Positions 25,332-34,767 of a DNA stretch of 64,000 nt are shown here, one piece after another. Under the pieces are notes generated by a model. It saw only the letters and a list, made by a program, of their open reading frames with translations. It ran no database searches and was not told where the DNA came from. The stretch is from JAOPZW01 sp963803375 (GTDB lineage Bacteria > Actinomycetota > Thermoleophilia > Solirubrobacterales > Solirubrobacteraceae): NCBI GenBank assembly GCA_963803375.1, contig CAWDMB010000007.1, positions 1 to 64,000 of the forward strand, written 5' to 3'. A program made the position numbers and the translations under genes. The stretch's first letter is position 1; each line of letters opens with the position of its first letter.

Positions 25332-25676
25332 TCACGCCGGCGCCCTGGCGGCGCGCACCTCGACGAAGCGCAGCGAGACGCGGCCGAGCACGATGTCGTC
25401 GCCGTCGGCGAGCTCGGCGTCGGCGACGCGGGCGCCGTTGACCCACACGCCGTTGAGGCTGTGGTCGTCGAGGACGTGCAGCGCGTCGCCCCGGCGTACG
25501 AACAGCGCATGGCGGCGCGAGACGGTGGCGTCGTCGAGGAAGAGGTCGGCCGAGCGGCTGCGCCCGACGCGCGTCACGGCGCCGTCCATGGCGAAGAAGA
25601 CGACGTCGGCGCCCTCGGCGAGGGCGAGGTAGCGCCCCGGCGAGGGCCGGGCGATGCGATGGGCGATCGACGTCAT
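25332..25676 (-). CDS. FHA-domain protein
   Basis: About 114 residues (in-frame ATGs at 25682 and 25676). After MTSIAHRIARPSPGRY the sequence TRVGRSRSADLFLDDATVSRRHALF..DHSLNGVWVNG is a standard forkhead-associated domain: GRS, SRRH and the N-G turn that bind phosphothreonine. The domain makes up the whole protein. It probably reads the output of a Ser/Thr kinase elsewhere in the genome. Confidence 0.88.
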   Translation of the reverse strand: MTSIAHRIARPSPGRYLALAEGADVVFFAMDGAVTRVGRSRSADLFLDDATVSRRHALFVRRGDALHVLDDHSLNGVWVNGARVADAELADGDDIVLGRVSLRFVEVRAARAPA

Positions 25677-25737
25677 GGCCAAACGCTGTCAGCGCTCCCC
25701 AAAGCGCAGCTAAGGATGTGGCGTAGGGTCGCGGGCG

Positions 25738-26826
25738 GTGAACCGCGCCTCCCGCGAGCACGTCGTCGCCTTCGGCCCCGGCCGGGTCAACCTGATCGGC
25801 GAGCACACCGATTACAACGACGGGCTCGCGCTCCCGTTCGCGATCGCCGAGGGCGTGACCGTGACCGCCACGGCGGTCGCGGGTGCGCGCATGCGGGCGG
25901 TCGCCGTCGACCACGGCGGCGAGGAGGACGCGTTCGCGCTCGACGACCCCGGCCGCGCCGACGGCTGGCGCGCCTTCGTGCGCGGGACGACGGCCGAGCT
26001 GCGCGCCGCCGGACATCGCGTCCCCGCGGCCGACCTGGAGATCGCCGGCGACCTGCCGCAGGGCTCGGGGCTGTCGTCGTCGGCGGCACTCGAGGTCGCG
26101 CTCTGCCTCGCGCTGCTCGGCCTGGCCGGCGAGCACGGCGCCGACCGGATCGCCCTCGCGCGCCTCTGCTCGCGCGTCGAGAACGACTGGGTCGGGGCCA
26201 ACACCGGGCTGCTCGACCAGCTCGCCGCGCTCCTCGGCCGCGATCGCCACGCGCTGCGCATCGACTTCCGCACGCTCGACGTCCGGCCCGTGCCGTTCGC
26301 GCTCGCGGGATGGACGCTGGCGATCCTCGACTCCGGCGAGGTCCACGCGCACGCCGACTCGGGCTACAACGCGCGCCGCGCCGAGTGCGAGCGCGCGCGG
26401 ACGCTGCTGGGCCGCGGCTCGCTGCGCGACGCGCGGCCCGGCGAGCTCGTACGGCTGCCCGCGCCGCTGGACCGCCGCGTGCGCCACGTGCTCGAGGAGA
26501 ACGCCCGGGTCGACGCGGCCGTCGAGGCGCTGCACACCGGCGACCTCGAGGCCGTCGCGCGCCTGCTCGACGCCTCGCACGCGAGTCTGCGCGACCTCTA
26601 CGAGGCCTCGACCGGCGCCGTCGAGCGCGCGGTCGAGCGCCTGCGCGCAGCGGGCGCCGCCGGGGCCCGGATGGTCGGCGGCGGCTTCGGCGGTCACGTC
26701 CTCGGCCTCTTCCCGCCCGGCGTGCCCGCGCCCGAGCGCGCGCGCGCGGTGACGCCCGGGGCCGGCGCCCGGCTCCTCGATGAGGAAGCAGTCGAGGTAG
26801 GTACGCACGAAACCTCTCGCGGTTAG
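25738..26826 (+). CDS. galK: Galactokinase
   Basis: 362 residues from GTG 25738. The signature GPGRVNLIGEHTDYNDG opens the chain, the ATP loop PQGSGLSSSAALEV lies at about 103-116, and the third GHMP motif GARMVGGGFGGHVLGLF near the end. It phosphorylates galactose at C1 for the Leloir pathway. No galT or galE gene is adjacent. It is divergent from the FHA gene; CGCTG-T-CAGCG at 25684-25694 lies between them. Confidence 0.92.
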   Translation: MNRASREHVVAFGPGRVNLIGEHTDYNDGLALPFAIAEGVTVTATAVAGARMRAVAVDHGGEEDAFALDDPGRADGWRAFVRGTTAELRAAGHRVPAADLEIAGDLPQGSGLSSSAALEVALCLALLGLAGEHGADRIALARLCSRVENDWVGANTGLLDQLAALLGRDRHALRIDFRTLDVRPVPFALAGWTLAILDSGEVHAHADSGYNARRAECERARTLLGRGSLRDARPGELVRLPAPLDRRVRHVLEENARVDAAVEALHTGDLEAVARLLDASHASLRDLYEASTGAVERAVERLRAAGAAGARMVGGGFGGHVLGLFPPGVPAPERARAVTPGAGARLLDEEAVEVGTHETSRG

Positions 26827-26839
26827 GCTCGGCGGGGCC

Positions 26840-28069
26840 ATGGGCGACCATGACGACCTCCTGGAGCGCTTCAAGCCGCAGCTCGCCTACGACTCGATCG
26901 AGCAGTACTTCGCCGACTCCGCGGCCCAATGGACCGACAACCCGGGCAACGAGCTGCGTCGCGCCGACACCCGCACGAGCCCGGGCGCGCTGCTCGCCCG
27001 CGCCGGCGACGCGCTCGCGCTGGACTTCCTCGGCGCCGAGCGCTACGCGAGCGGCGAGCCGGTCGTGTCCGGCGACCGGATCGGCGATCCGAGCACCGAC
27101 TACCGCACACAGTACGTCGCCCTGCGCACCGCGCGCCCCGACCTGCGCAACCGCATCCACGCGCGCGCGGTGCAGGCCGGCGGGCGTCGCTGGCTGCAGT
27201 ACTGGTTCTGGTACTTCTACAACGACTACAACCTCGCGCTCGGTGCGGGGCGCCACGAGGGCGACTGGGAGATGATCCAGCTGCGCCTCCACGACGACGA
27301 GCCCGACCTCGCCGTCTACGCGCAGCACCGCCGCGCCGAGAAGCGCCCGTGGTCGGCGGTCGCCCGCGCCCCCGGCCGGCCCGACACCCCGATGGTCTAC
27401 GTCGCGCGCGGCTCGCACGCCTCGTACTTCGAGCCCGGCTTCCACGAGACCGAGGCCTGGTACGACCTCGCCGACGGCAAGCGCCACACGCCCGAGCTCG
27501 CGCTCGAGGTCTTCGACGAGTCCGGAGGCTGGGCGCTGTGGCCCGGCGTCTGGGGCGACACGCGGCCGAGGATCGGCGGTGGCCTGGGTCAGCCGAGCCC
27601 GGACGCGCCCTGCGTGCATCCCCAATGGGAGGACCCCGAAAGCATCCTGGCCACGGCGTGGGAGCCGGTGCGCCGCGAGGCGATCGCGGCGCCCAACGTG
27701 ACGATCGCGCGCGACGGCGAACGGCTGCGCGTGGACTTCGACTTCACGCGCCAGGAGGGCCCGGCGCCGGCGTCGCTGGCGGTGACCGTCAACTCGCGCG
27801 ACGAGCCCGGCGTTCCGCCCGTGACGACGACGTTCGCGGTGGCCGCGCTCGAGCGCGGCACGGTCTTCACGCGCCTGCCGCTGGACCCGGCCAAGCACTA
27901 CGACGTCTACGTGAGCACGACCGGCGGCGACCCGCCCGTGCCCTCGGCCTCGGCACTGACGGAGCTCGACCCGGTCGGGGCGCGGCCGGTCAGGCTGGCG
28001 GCGGGCACGGTGGCGGCGCGCGCGATCGGGAGGCTCGTCGCGCGCCTGCGCGGTCATCTGCCGTGGTGA
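26840..28069 (+). CDS. Vps62-like protein of unknown function
   Basis: 409 residues, no signal peptide. The core GRHEGDWEMIQLRL, then YVARGSHASYFEPGFHETEAW, is the Vps62/DUF946 pattern (EGDWE and RGSHA.Y). The C-terminal 110 residues look like a beta-sandwich. Function in bacteria is unknown. It starts 13 bp after galactokinase, with little room for a leader. Confidence 0.7.
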   Translation: MGDHDDLLERFKPQLAYDSIEQYFADSAAQWTDNPGNELRRADTRTSPGALLARAGDALALDFLGAERYASGEPVVSGDRIGDPSTDYRTQYVALRTARPDLRNRIHARAVQAGGRRWLQYWFWYFYNDYNLALGAGRHEGDWEMIQLRLHDDEPDLAVYAQHRRAEKRPWSAVARAPGRPDTPMVYVARGSHASYFEPGFHETEAWYDLADGKRHTPELALEVFDESGGWALWPGVWGDTRPRIGGGLGQPSPDAPCVHPQWEDPESILATAWEPVRREAIAAPNVTIARDGERLRVDFDFTRQEGPAPASLAVTVNSRDEPGVPPVTTTFAVAALERGTVFTRLPLDPAKHYDVYVSTTGGDPPVPSASALTELDPVGARPVRLAAGTVAARAIGRLVARLRGHLPW

Positions 28070-28152
28070 GGGGCGAGGCGCCATCCGCGCGAGCCCAATC
28101 GGCCCCGGAACCGTGCGATACCGTGCCCGCTTTCCGGCCAGGAGCGTTGCCG

Positions 28153-28638
28153 ATGGACGAGCAGGAGCTGGTGGAGCGAGTCGACGAGGCCCTCGCCGAG
28201 CAGGGCGTCGAAGAGGAGGTGCTGGCGGCCGGGATCTTCTTCCCACGCGGGCACACGGGCGGGATGTTCGCCGGCGGCCTTCTCGGCGACAGCGTCGGCG
28301 GCGCGCTCGGCGGCCTGGGCTCGAGCGTCGGGACGGCGGGCGGCGCGATCGCCGGCGGGCGCGCCCACGACGCCGCGTCGGGGCTCCCCGAGCGGATGGT
28401 CGTCGCCGTCACCCGGTCGGCCGTCCTCGGCTTCGACTCCGCGCGCGACCACGGTCGGCGCCCCACGCGCCTGCTCTTCAACATCCCCCGCGAGCACCTG
28501 ACCCCCAAGGTTCACCAGCGCGTCAACGTCCGCATCCTCGAGCTCGTCGACGACGAGACCGGCGCGAGCGTGCAGCTCGAGGGCTCGCGGGTCCCGACGC
28601 TGCACACGGGCGACGTCATCAGGGCCCTGTCCGGCTGA
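28153..28638 (+). CDS. Hypothetical protein with glycine-zipper segment
   Basis: 161 residues from ATG 28153, ribosome site AGGAG. An acidic helical N-terminus (MDEQELVERVDEALAEQGVEEE) precedes a glycine-rich stretch (GGLLGDSVGGALGGLGSS) that could insert in membranes, then a beta domain VAVTRSAVLGFDSARDHGRR. No family assigned with confidence. Confidence 0.7.
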   Translation: MDEQELVERVDEALAEQGVEEEVLAAGIFFPRGHTGGMFAGGLLGDSVGGALGGLGSSVGTAGGAIAGGRAHDAASGLPERMVVAVTRSAVLGFDSARDHGRRPTRLLFNIPREHLTPKVHQRVNVRILELVDDETGASVQLEGSRVPTLHTGDVIRALSG

Positions 28639-28694
28639 CGGCCCGAGCTCTCGGCCTCGTACGCGCGACCCGGTGGGTGCGCGCCGACGGTCGG

Positions 28695-30206
28695 TCATGT
28701 CGCCCTCGTGCGGCGAGGCCGAGACGCCCGGCGCGAGGACAGCTGCGGGCCAACCACGATCGGCTCCCGCCGTGGGCCGTCGGCGAGGGAGCCAGGGCCG
28801 CCGTGCGCGGCGAATCGTCGTGCCGGCGTCTCGTCGTCCTCGACGAGCGCTTCGAGCTCGGCGAAGGCCTCGTGGTCGAGGCGCCGCGGCACGTCGGGAC
28901 GCATGATCTCGAGCGCCTCATGGGAGCTCCACGCCGAGCGATAGGGACGCTCCGACGTGAGCGCCTCGTACACGTCGGCGACGGCGAGCACGCGCATCGG
29001 CATCGTCAGCTCACCCGCCGTCAGCCCGTACGGATAGCCACTGCCGTCGAGGCGCTCGTGATGCGCGCTCGCGAGCGGCGCCAGCTCGCTGAAGCCCGGG
29101 ACCCGCTCGAGGATCCGCTCGGTGAACAGCGGATGCTCCTTCATCCGTGCGAACTCCTCGTCGGTGAGCCGCCCGGGTCTGTCGAGGATCCGGTTGGACA
29201 CGCCGAGCTTGCCGATGTCGTGCAGCTGCGCCGCTCGGCCCAGGTCTCGCAGCGCGGTCGACTCGAAGCCCAGCCGTGAGGCGATGCCGGCCGCGATCAG
29301 GCGGACGCGGTCGGAGTGCCGATGGGTCCACGGTGACTTCGCGTCGATGATTCGGGCAAACGCATCGGCCATCCGATCCAGATGCTTCTCGTCGGCGACG
29401 AGGACCCGGTCGGGCGGCTCGACGGCGGACAGGTCCGGCTCGGCCAGCGTCGCCCAGAAGCCGGCGTCGGCGCGCAAGGCGCCGAGGGCGTCGACGAGCA
29501 CCGGGTCGAACCAGTGTCCGTTGCGCTTCTCGGCCACGCGGCAGGCCGCGCCCACGCCGCCGGCGGCATTGAAGATCTCCAGCGTCTGCGCCAGGCACAG
29601 GATCCGGGCCCCCAGGGGGATCTCCTCCCCCCGTAGACCGCGTGGCTGGCCGCGGCCGTCCCAGTGCTCGTCGAGCGCCCGGATCGCCTCCGCCGTCGCC
29701 TCGGAGAAGCCGAGCATGCGGGCGATCTCCGCGCCGCGCTCGCAGCGCGCGCGCATGAGCGACCGAGTCACTTCGCCCTCGTCACGAATGGCCTGCAGCC
29801 GCTCCACCCGGGCGCGCACCGAGCCGCCCGGTGCGACGATCCTCACCGACCACACGAACGCGGAGAACCGCCGCGCCCAGTCGATGCGCTTGGAGGTCCG
29901 CTTGGCCTCCCGTTCGTCGGCGCCGAAGAGCGCGGCCATATGCGCCGAGTTCGCCGAGCAGCCCGCGTCCTTGAGCAGCAACGCGTAGAAGAGATCCGAC
30001 CGCGCCTGCGCGTCGAGCCCCAGCTCGTCCCCCAGGCGCATGCCGATCAGGCAGGAGCGCACGGCGTGCCCGGGCGGCTCGCCCTCGGCCATGTCCAGCG
30101 CATACGACAGCGCGCCGATCAACTCGGACAGCGCGATCTCGCGGGTGCCCGCGAACACCGCGACAGTATCTCGCACCGGCCGCAGAGCGATCTGCGACCG
30201 TGTCAT
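28695..30206 (-). CDS. HD-GYP domain signalling protein
   Basis: 503 residues. The C-terminal half has the complete HD-GYP signature: HDIGKLGVSNRIL and HHERLDGSGYPYGL (GYP written as G-Y-P), so cyclic di-GMP hydrolysis is expected. The N-terminal half is a second, degenerate HD-GYP-like unit (LLLKDAGCSANSAHMAALF; DEHWDGRGQPRGLRGEEI). ATG 30206 leaves only 23 bp to the divergent HMG-CoA reductase start; GTG 30176 (VRDTVAVF) is a good alternative start. Confidence 0.88.
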   Translation of the reverse strand: MTRSQIALRPVRDTVAVFAGTREIALSELIGALSYALDMAEGEPPGHAVRSCLIGMRLGDELGLDAQARSDLFYALLLKDAGCSANSAHMAALFGADEREAKRTSKRIDWARRFSAFVWSVRIVAPGGSVRARVERLQAIRDEGEVTRSLMRARCERGAEIARMLGFSEATAEAIRALDEHWDGRGQPRGLRGEEIPLGARILCLAQTLEIFNAAGGVGAACRVAEKRNGHWFDPVLVDALGALRADAGFWATLAEPDLSAVEPPDRVLVADEKHLDRMADAFARIIDAKSPWTHRHSDRVRLIAAGIASRLGFESTALRDLGRAAQLHDIGKLGVSNRILDRPGRLTDEEFARMKEHPLFTERILERVPGFSELAPLASAHHERLDGSGYPYGLTAGELTMPMRVLAVADVYEALTSERPYRSAWSSHEALEIMRPDVPRRLDHEAFAELEALVEDDETPARRFAAHGGPGSLADGPRREPIVVGPQLSSRRASRPRRTRAT

Positions 30207-30229
30207 CGACCCCCGAGCGAGGAGACTCG

Positions 30230-31417
30230 ATGACCGCCATGAGCAACGGCCGCGTACCTGTTCCGCGTGACCGGGAGGACGACTACACGCGCCGCGCGGC
30301 AGACGCCCGCCGGGCATTCTTGAGCGAGCGGACCGACGCCACGTTCGAGCACCTGGCGAACTACTCGTTCGACCCCGCGGAGGCGGCCGGGAACATCGAG
30401 CAGTTCGTCGGCGTCAGCCAGGTGCCGATCGGCGTCGCCGGACCGCTGCTCGTCAACGGCGAGCACGCCCAGGGCGAGTTCTACGTCCCCCTGGCGACGG
30501 CCGAGGGAACACTGGTCGCCAGCTACAACCGCGGGATGAAGCTGCTGCACGCGGCGGGCGGCGTCAGGACGACGGTCCTGGACGACCGGATGCAGCGGGC
30601 CCCCTGCTTCGTGTTCGCCAGCGCCCGCGAGGCGCGCGCGTTCGGCGAGTGGCTGGTCGAGAGCTTCGACGAGATCAAAGCCGCCGCCGAGGCGAGCACC
30701 CGCTCGGGCCGGCTTCAGGAGATCCAGCAGTACTCGGCGAGCCGCATGCTCTTCACGCGCTTCAACTTCACGACCGGCGACGCCGCCGGGCAGAACCTCA
30801 CCGGGAAGGCCACGCAGGCTGCGTGCCACTGGATCCTGGAGCATTACCCCGCAATCGAGCAGTACTTCCTGGAATCCAACTTCGCGACGGACAAGAAGAG
30901 CTCGCAGGTGAACATCCTGCACACGCGCGGCAAGCGCGTGGTCGCGGAAGCGACGATCCCCGACGCGCTCCTGCAACACGGGATGGGATCGAGCAGCGAG
31001 CTGCTGTTCAGGGCCCGCGAGGTCGCCAACCTGGGCGGCTTCATGGCCGGCGTGAACAACAACGGCGCGCACTCCGCCAACGGCGTCACCGCGATCTTCA
31101 TCGCGACCGGCCAAGACGCCGCGAACGTCGCGGAGTCCTCCGCGGCGCTCGTCTTCGCGGAGCACCGGCCCAACGGCGACTTCTACTACTCGGTGACGAT
31201 CCCGTCGCTGATCGTGGCGACCTACGGCGGCGGCACGGGGCTGCCCACGCAGCGGGAGTGCCTCGAGATGCTCGGCTGCTACGGAGCGGGCAAGGTCCGC
31301 AAGCTGGCGGAGATCGTCGCAGCCACGGTCCTGTGCGGCGAGATCTCGCTCGGCTCGGCGATCGTCGCCGAGGAATGGGTGAAGGCGCACGACCTGTTCG
31401 GGCGCAACCGTCCGTGA
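30230..31417 (+). CDS. Hydroxymethylglutaryl-CoA reductase, class I
   Basis: 395 residues from ATG 30230 (ribosome site GAGGAG). Catalytic blocks: ATAEGTLVASYNRGMKLL (Glu), NFATDKKSSQVN (Lys), DAANVAESSAAL (Asp), GGGTGLPTQRECLEMLG, and near the end EEWVKAHDLFGRN with the catalytic His. It reduces HMG-CoA to mevalonate with NADPH. No other mevalonate-pathway gene is in the window. The N-terminal domain is soluble, without the membrane anchor of eukaryotic forms. Confidence 0.88.
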   Translation: MTAMSNGRVPVPRDREDDYTRRAADARRAFLSERTDATFEHLANYSFDPAEAAGNIEQFVGVSQVPIGVAGPLLVNGEHAQGEFYVPLATAEGTLVASYNRGMKLLHAAGGVRTTVLDDRMQRAPCFVFASAREARAFGEWLVESFDEIKAAAEASTRSGRLQEIQQYSASRMLFTRFNFTTGDAAGQNLTGKATQAACHWILEHYPAIEQYFLESNFATDKKSSQVNILHTRGKRVVAEATIPDALLQHGMGSSSELLFRAREVANLGGFMAGVNNNGAHSANGVTAIFIATGQDAANVAESSAALVFAEHRPNGDFYYSVTIPSLIVATYGGGTGLPTQRECLEMLGCYGAGKVRKLAEIVAATVLCGEISLGSAIVAEEWVKAHDLFGRNRP

Positions 31418-31467
31418 CCGCGGGCGCACGGCCTGCCCGCGAGTGACGACGTCTCCGCCGGCGTGCG

Positions 31468-32328
31468 TCAGGTTGCCACGCCGGGATCCGGCCGGCTCCG
31501 GCCGGTCGAGCGTGCCGTTGTCCGTAGGAGCCGCTCGGCGTTGCCGGCAAGGAACTGCGCGCGGGTCTCGTCGTCGAGCCCCAGCGCATCGACGCCCTCG
31601 AGCGCCTGCTCGTGCACGAGCATCGGGTAGTTGGTAGCGAAGAGGACCTTCCGGCGCCCGCTCGTGCTCTGCATGTAGCGGACGAGCTCCGGCGGATAGC
31701 GTCTGGCGGCATAGGCCGAGGTGTCGATGTAGACGTTCTCGTGCTTGCGCGCGACCGCGACCATCTCCTCGGTCCATGGGTAGCCGATGTGCCCGCAGAC
31801 GATGACGAGCTCGGGGAAGTCCAGCGCGACCTGGTCGATGTACGGGATCGGTCGTCCGGTCTCGGACGGACGCAGCGGCCCGGTGTGGCCGACCTGGGTG
31901 AAGAACGGGACGCCGAGCTCGACGCACGTCGCATACAGGGCGTAGTACCGGCGATCGGTCGGAGGCGCGTCCCAGAGCCACGGCACGACGCGCAGTCCGC
32001 GAAAACCGAGCTCTGTCACACAACGACGCAACGCGCGAACCGCCGCCATCGGCCTGCTGAGATCGACGGCGGCCACACCGCCAAAGCGGTCGGGGTAGGC
32101 GTCGACCCAGCCGGCAACCTCGTCGTTGCCGATCAGCACCCCCTCCGGGCCCTGCCACGCGCTCAACAGGCCGAAGCTCACACCGGCGTGATCCATCGCG
32201 GCCACGGTCATGCCGATCGGCGGCTCCTCCTCGGGCACCTGCCGGCCCGTCCACCGGCGCAGCGACTCGAACATGTCGTGCGCCAGCAACCGCAGCGTCG
32301 GGTGCTGCATCCACACGTCGATGATCAT
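31468..32328 (-). CDS. Amidohydrolase-family (ACMSD-like) protein
   Basis: 286 residues from ATG 32328 (MIIDVWMQHPTLRLL). It has a TIM-barrel amidohydrolase layout: GVAAVDLSRPM, GFRGLRVVP, FFTQVGHTGP, ELVIVCGHIGYPW and VYIDTSAYAARRYPPE, ending FATNYPMLV. The N-terminal metal motif DxH is D-V-W here, so the usual metal site is altered. This is the COG2159 group, hydrolases and decarboxylases of aromatic or lactone substrates. Substrate unknown. Confidence 0.78.
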   Translation of the reverse strand: MIIDVWMQHPTLRLLAHDMFESLRRWTGRQVPEEEPPIGMTVAAMDHAGVSFGLLSAWQGPEGVLIGNDEVAGWVDAYPDRFGGVAAVDLSRPMAAVRALRRCVTELGFRGLRVVPWLWDAPPTDRRYYALYATCVELGVPFFTQVGHTGPLRPSETGRPIPYIDQVALDFPELVIVCGHIGYPWTEEMVAVARKHENVYIDTSAYAARRYPPELVRYMQSTSGRRKVLFATNYPMLVHEQALEGVDALGLDDETRAQFLAGNAERLLRTTARSTGRSRPDPGVAT

Positions 32329-32402
32329 GCGAACAGCATCGCAGCGGCCCACGCACGGCCGACGAGCTCGCTGGGCGCGCGCCGTGCGAGGAGGCTGGCC
32401 AG

Positions 32403-33674
32403 ATGAGCGACGTGATCAGCACGATCGGCGACGGCCTCTGGAACGCCGCCCGGATGGCCTGGGAGGTGTGGTGGGCGCTCGTGCTCGGCTTCGCCATCTC
32501 GGCAGTCGTCCAGGCGTGGGTTCCGCGTGAGCGCATCCAAGCCGCACTGGCCGGTGACGGCATCGGCCCAATCGCCAGGGCGACCGGTCTCGGTGCCGCC
32601 TCGTCCTCGTGCTCCTACGCGGCCATCGCGATCGCCAAGAGCCTGTTCCAGAAGGGCGCCAGCGCCGCCTCTGCGCTCGCCTTCCAGTTCGCCTCGACCA
32701 ACCTCGTGTGGGAGCTCGGGCTCGTGCTCTGGGTGCTCATCGGCTGGCAGTTCACCCTCGCGGAGTACCTCGGCGGACTCGTGATGATCGCGCTGATGTG
32801 GGCGCTATTGCGGCTGTTCGTGAGCCCGAGCGCCGAGCGGCAGGCGCGCGAGCACGCCCAGGACGCCGACACCGGCCACCAGCACCACGCCGCCGGCGAG
32901 CAGATGAGCTGGCGCCGGCGGCTGACCTCAGCGACCGCTTGGTCAGACGTCGCGCACAACTTCCGCGGCGACTGGCAGATGCTCTACAAGGAGATCACGA
33001 TCGGGTTCCTGCTGGCCGGCTTCATCGCTCTGCTCGGCGACGACTTCTTCAACGGCCTGTTCCTCGAGGACGCCCCGTCGGCGGTTCAGGTCATGTGGGG
33101 AGCCTTCATCGGTCCGGTGATCGCCGTGCTGAGCTTCGTCTGCTCGGTGGGCAACGTGCCGCTGGCCGCGGTCCTGTGGTCCGGCGGGATCTCGTTCGCC
33201 GGCGTGATGGCGTTCATCTTCGCCGACCTCATCGTGCTGCCGATCATCGCCGCCTACCGCAAGTACTACGGCACCGTGTTCGCCCTGCGGATCACGGCCC
33301 TGATGTTCGTGACGATGGTCCTCGCCGCGGTCATCGTCGATCTGCTGTTCGGAGCCCTCGGAATCATCCCCTCGAGCCGCCCGAGCACCGAGGACATGTT
33401 CGGCACCATCGAACTCGACTACAAGCTCGCGCTCAACGTCCTCGGTCTCGTCGTCTTCGGCGCCCTCTTCGCCATCACGATGCGCGGCGGCGCGAGCGAC
33501 CCGGTGTGCGGCATGTCGATCGACAAGGGCAAGGCGCTTCGGATCGAGCACGACGGCAGAACCTGCTTCTTCTGCTCCGAGCACTGCAAGAGCCGCTTCC
33601 AGGCCGACCCGGGTCGCTACTCCCGCCCGGACACGGCCTCAGCGTCCAGCCGCAGCGCCACGCATGCCCACTAA
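32403..33674 (+). CDS. ArsP/DUF318-type permease with C-terminal YHS domain
   Basis: 423 residues. Two four-helix halves carry the COG0701 cores GAASSSCSYAAIAIAKSLF and CSVGNVPLAAVLWSGGISFAG, joined by a His-rich cytoplasmic linker (DADTGHQHHAAGE). Residues about 362-400, DPVCGMSIDKG...CFFCSEHCKSRF, form a YHS metal-binding domain of the TRASH type seen on copper and other metal transporters. It probably exports an organoarsenical or a heavy-metal compound, with the YHS part sensing or delivering metal; the substrate is inference. Its stop overlaps the convergent hydrolase gene by 4 bp. Confidence 0.82.
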   Translation: MSDVISTIGDGLWNAARMAWEVWWALVLGFAISAVVQAWVPRERIQAALAGDGIGPIARATGLGAASSSCSYAAIAIAKSLFQKGASAASALAFQFASTNLVWELGLVLWVLIGWQFTLAEYLGGLVMIALMWALLRLFVSPSAERQAREHAQDADTGHQHHAAGEQMSWRRRLTSATAWSDVAHNFRGDWQMLYKEITIGFLLAGFIALLGDDFFNGLFLEDAPSAVQVMWGAFIGPVIAVLSFVCSVGNVPLAAVLWSGGISFAGVMAFIFADLIVLPIIAAYRKYYGTVFALRITALMFVTMVLAAVIVDLLFGALGIIPSSRPSTEDMFGTIELDYKLALNVLGLVVFGALFAITMRGGASDPVCGMSIDKGKALRIEHDGRTCFFCSEHCKSRFQADPGRYSRPDTASASSRSATHAH

Positions 33675-34693
33675 TCGATGCCCGGCCAACTCTGGATCGG
33701 GTCGGTTGAGCGGACGACGTGCATGCCCGCGGCCGCGTAGCGCTCGAAGGCGGCATCCGCCTCGTCCGTGTAGTCGACGACGCCCGGCACGACGACCGGA
33801 GACGTGCAGTCCTCGAGGAGGTAGGTGCGCTCGGCAAGCCGCTCCCCGGCGGCCTCGTCCTCCAGGAGGTCATCGATGGTCCAGGCCATGCAGTGGCTCT
33901 TCGCCTGCCCGGCCACGACGACGGCATCGAATGTGAGCAGCCTTTCGATGAGCTCGGTGTTCTTCTGACCGAGGCGATCGCCGTCCGGTCCCTGGGTCAC
34001 CTCGGGGCCGAGCATCGAATAGTGCTCGGTGAGCGGGTTGTCCCCCTTGACGTGGAAGGCGGGCCGGCTGCGCCGGGCGACGCCGTGGAAGAAGACCGCT
34101 TCCTCGAACGCGGAGACGAGGGCGTGCCCGATGCCACCGAGCATCGCGTGATAGGGCCAGATCGTCAGGTCGTACTTCCCGCCCGCGGCGAGCCGCCGCG
34201 TGTAGTGGGCCAGGTGGCGCTCGGCGTAGTCGACGTCGATCCCGAGGGGCTCGGCGACCGCGGTGTTCAGTCTCCAGCGACCGGACTCGACGTCTTCGGC
34301 CGAGACGAGCGTATAGGGCGCCGGGTGGTTGCCCCGCTCGTCGACGAGCCAGATCGCGTGGAAGACCTGCATCGCATGGTGGGTGTCGAGGCTCGGAAAG
34401 ATCTGCGTGATCGTCCCGAGGGCGCGGTAGACGAACTCGCACAGGCGACGGTTGTCGTCGACCGCGCCCGTGCCCGAGCGCCCGGCGACGAAGAGCTCGA
34501 AGTCCGGGATGCAGAACGTGTTCTGGACGTCGACGGCCAGCAGGCACAAGCGAAAGGAGTCGTCTGCGGCTGAGCCCAGACCGTGCTTCTCGGCCCACGC
34601 CTCCGCATCGCGCGCGCGGTCTTCGTATGCAACCCGCCACACGTCGCCTACGCGGCTCGGCTCGAAGTGCGCCGGGAGCGCCAGCTCACGCAT
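33671..34693 (-). CDS. Isochorismatase-fold cysteine hydrolase
   Basis: 340 residues from ATG 34693 (MRELALPAHFE). Catalytic Asp in LLAVDVQNTFC, a Lys candidate in the middle (AFHVKGDNP) and Cys in VVAGQAKSHCMAW give the isochorismatase/nicotinamidase triad. It is longer than typical 200-residue members because of insertions between Asp and Cys. Substrate unknown; nicotinamide or a carbamoyl compound is possible. The IS256 copy lies just upstream (34768), so its original promoter may be displaced. Confidence 0.78.
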   Translation of the reverse strand: MRELALPAHFEPSRVGDVWRVAYEDRARDAEAWAEKHGLGSAADDSFRLCLLAVDVQNTFCIPDFELFVAGRSGTGAVDDNRRLCEFVYRALGTITQIFPSLDTHHAMQVFHAIWLVDERGNHPAPYTLVSAEDVESGRWRLNTAVAEPLGIDVDYAERHLAHYTRRLAAGGKYDLTIWPYHAMLGGIGHALVSAFEEAVFFHGVARRSRPAFHVKGDNPLTEHYSMLGPEVTQGPDGDRLGQKNTELIERLLTFDAVVVAGQAKSHCMAWTIDDLLEDEAAGERLAERTYLLEDCTSPVVVPGVVDYTDEADAAFERYAAAGMHVVRSTDPIQSWPGID

Positions 34694-34767
34694 CGCGCCA
34701 CCCGATCGTGAAACGGTCACGAGCTCGCCGTGTCACCGCCTGATTATCGGCCCGGGGCGACGATCCC

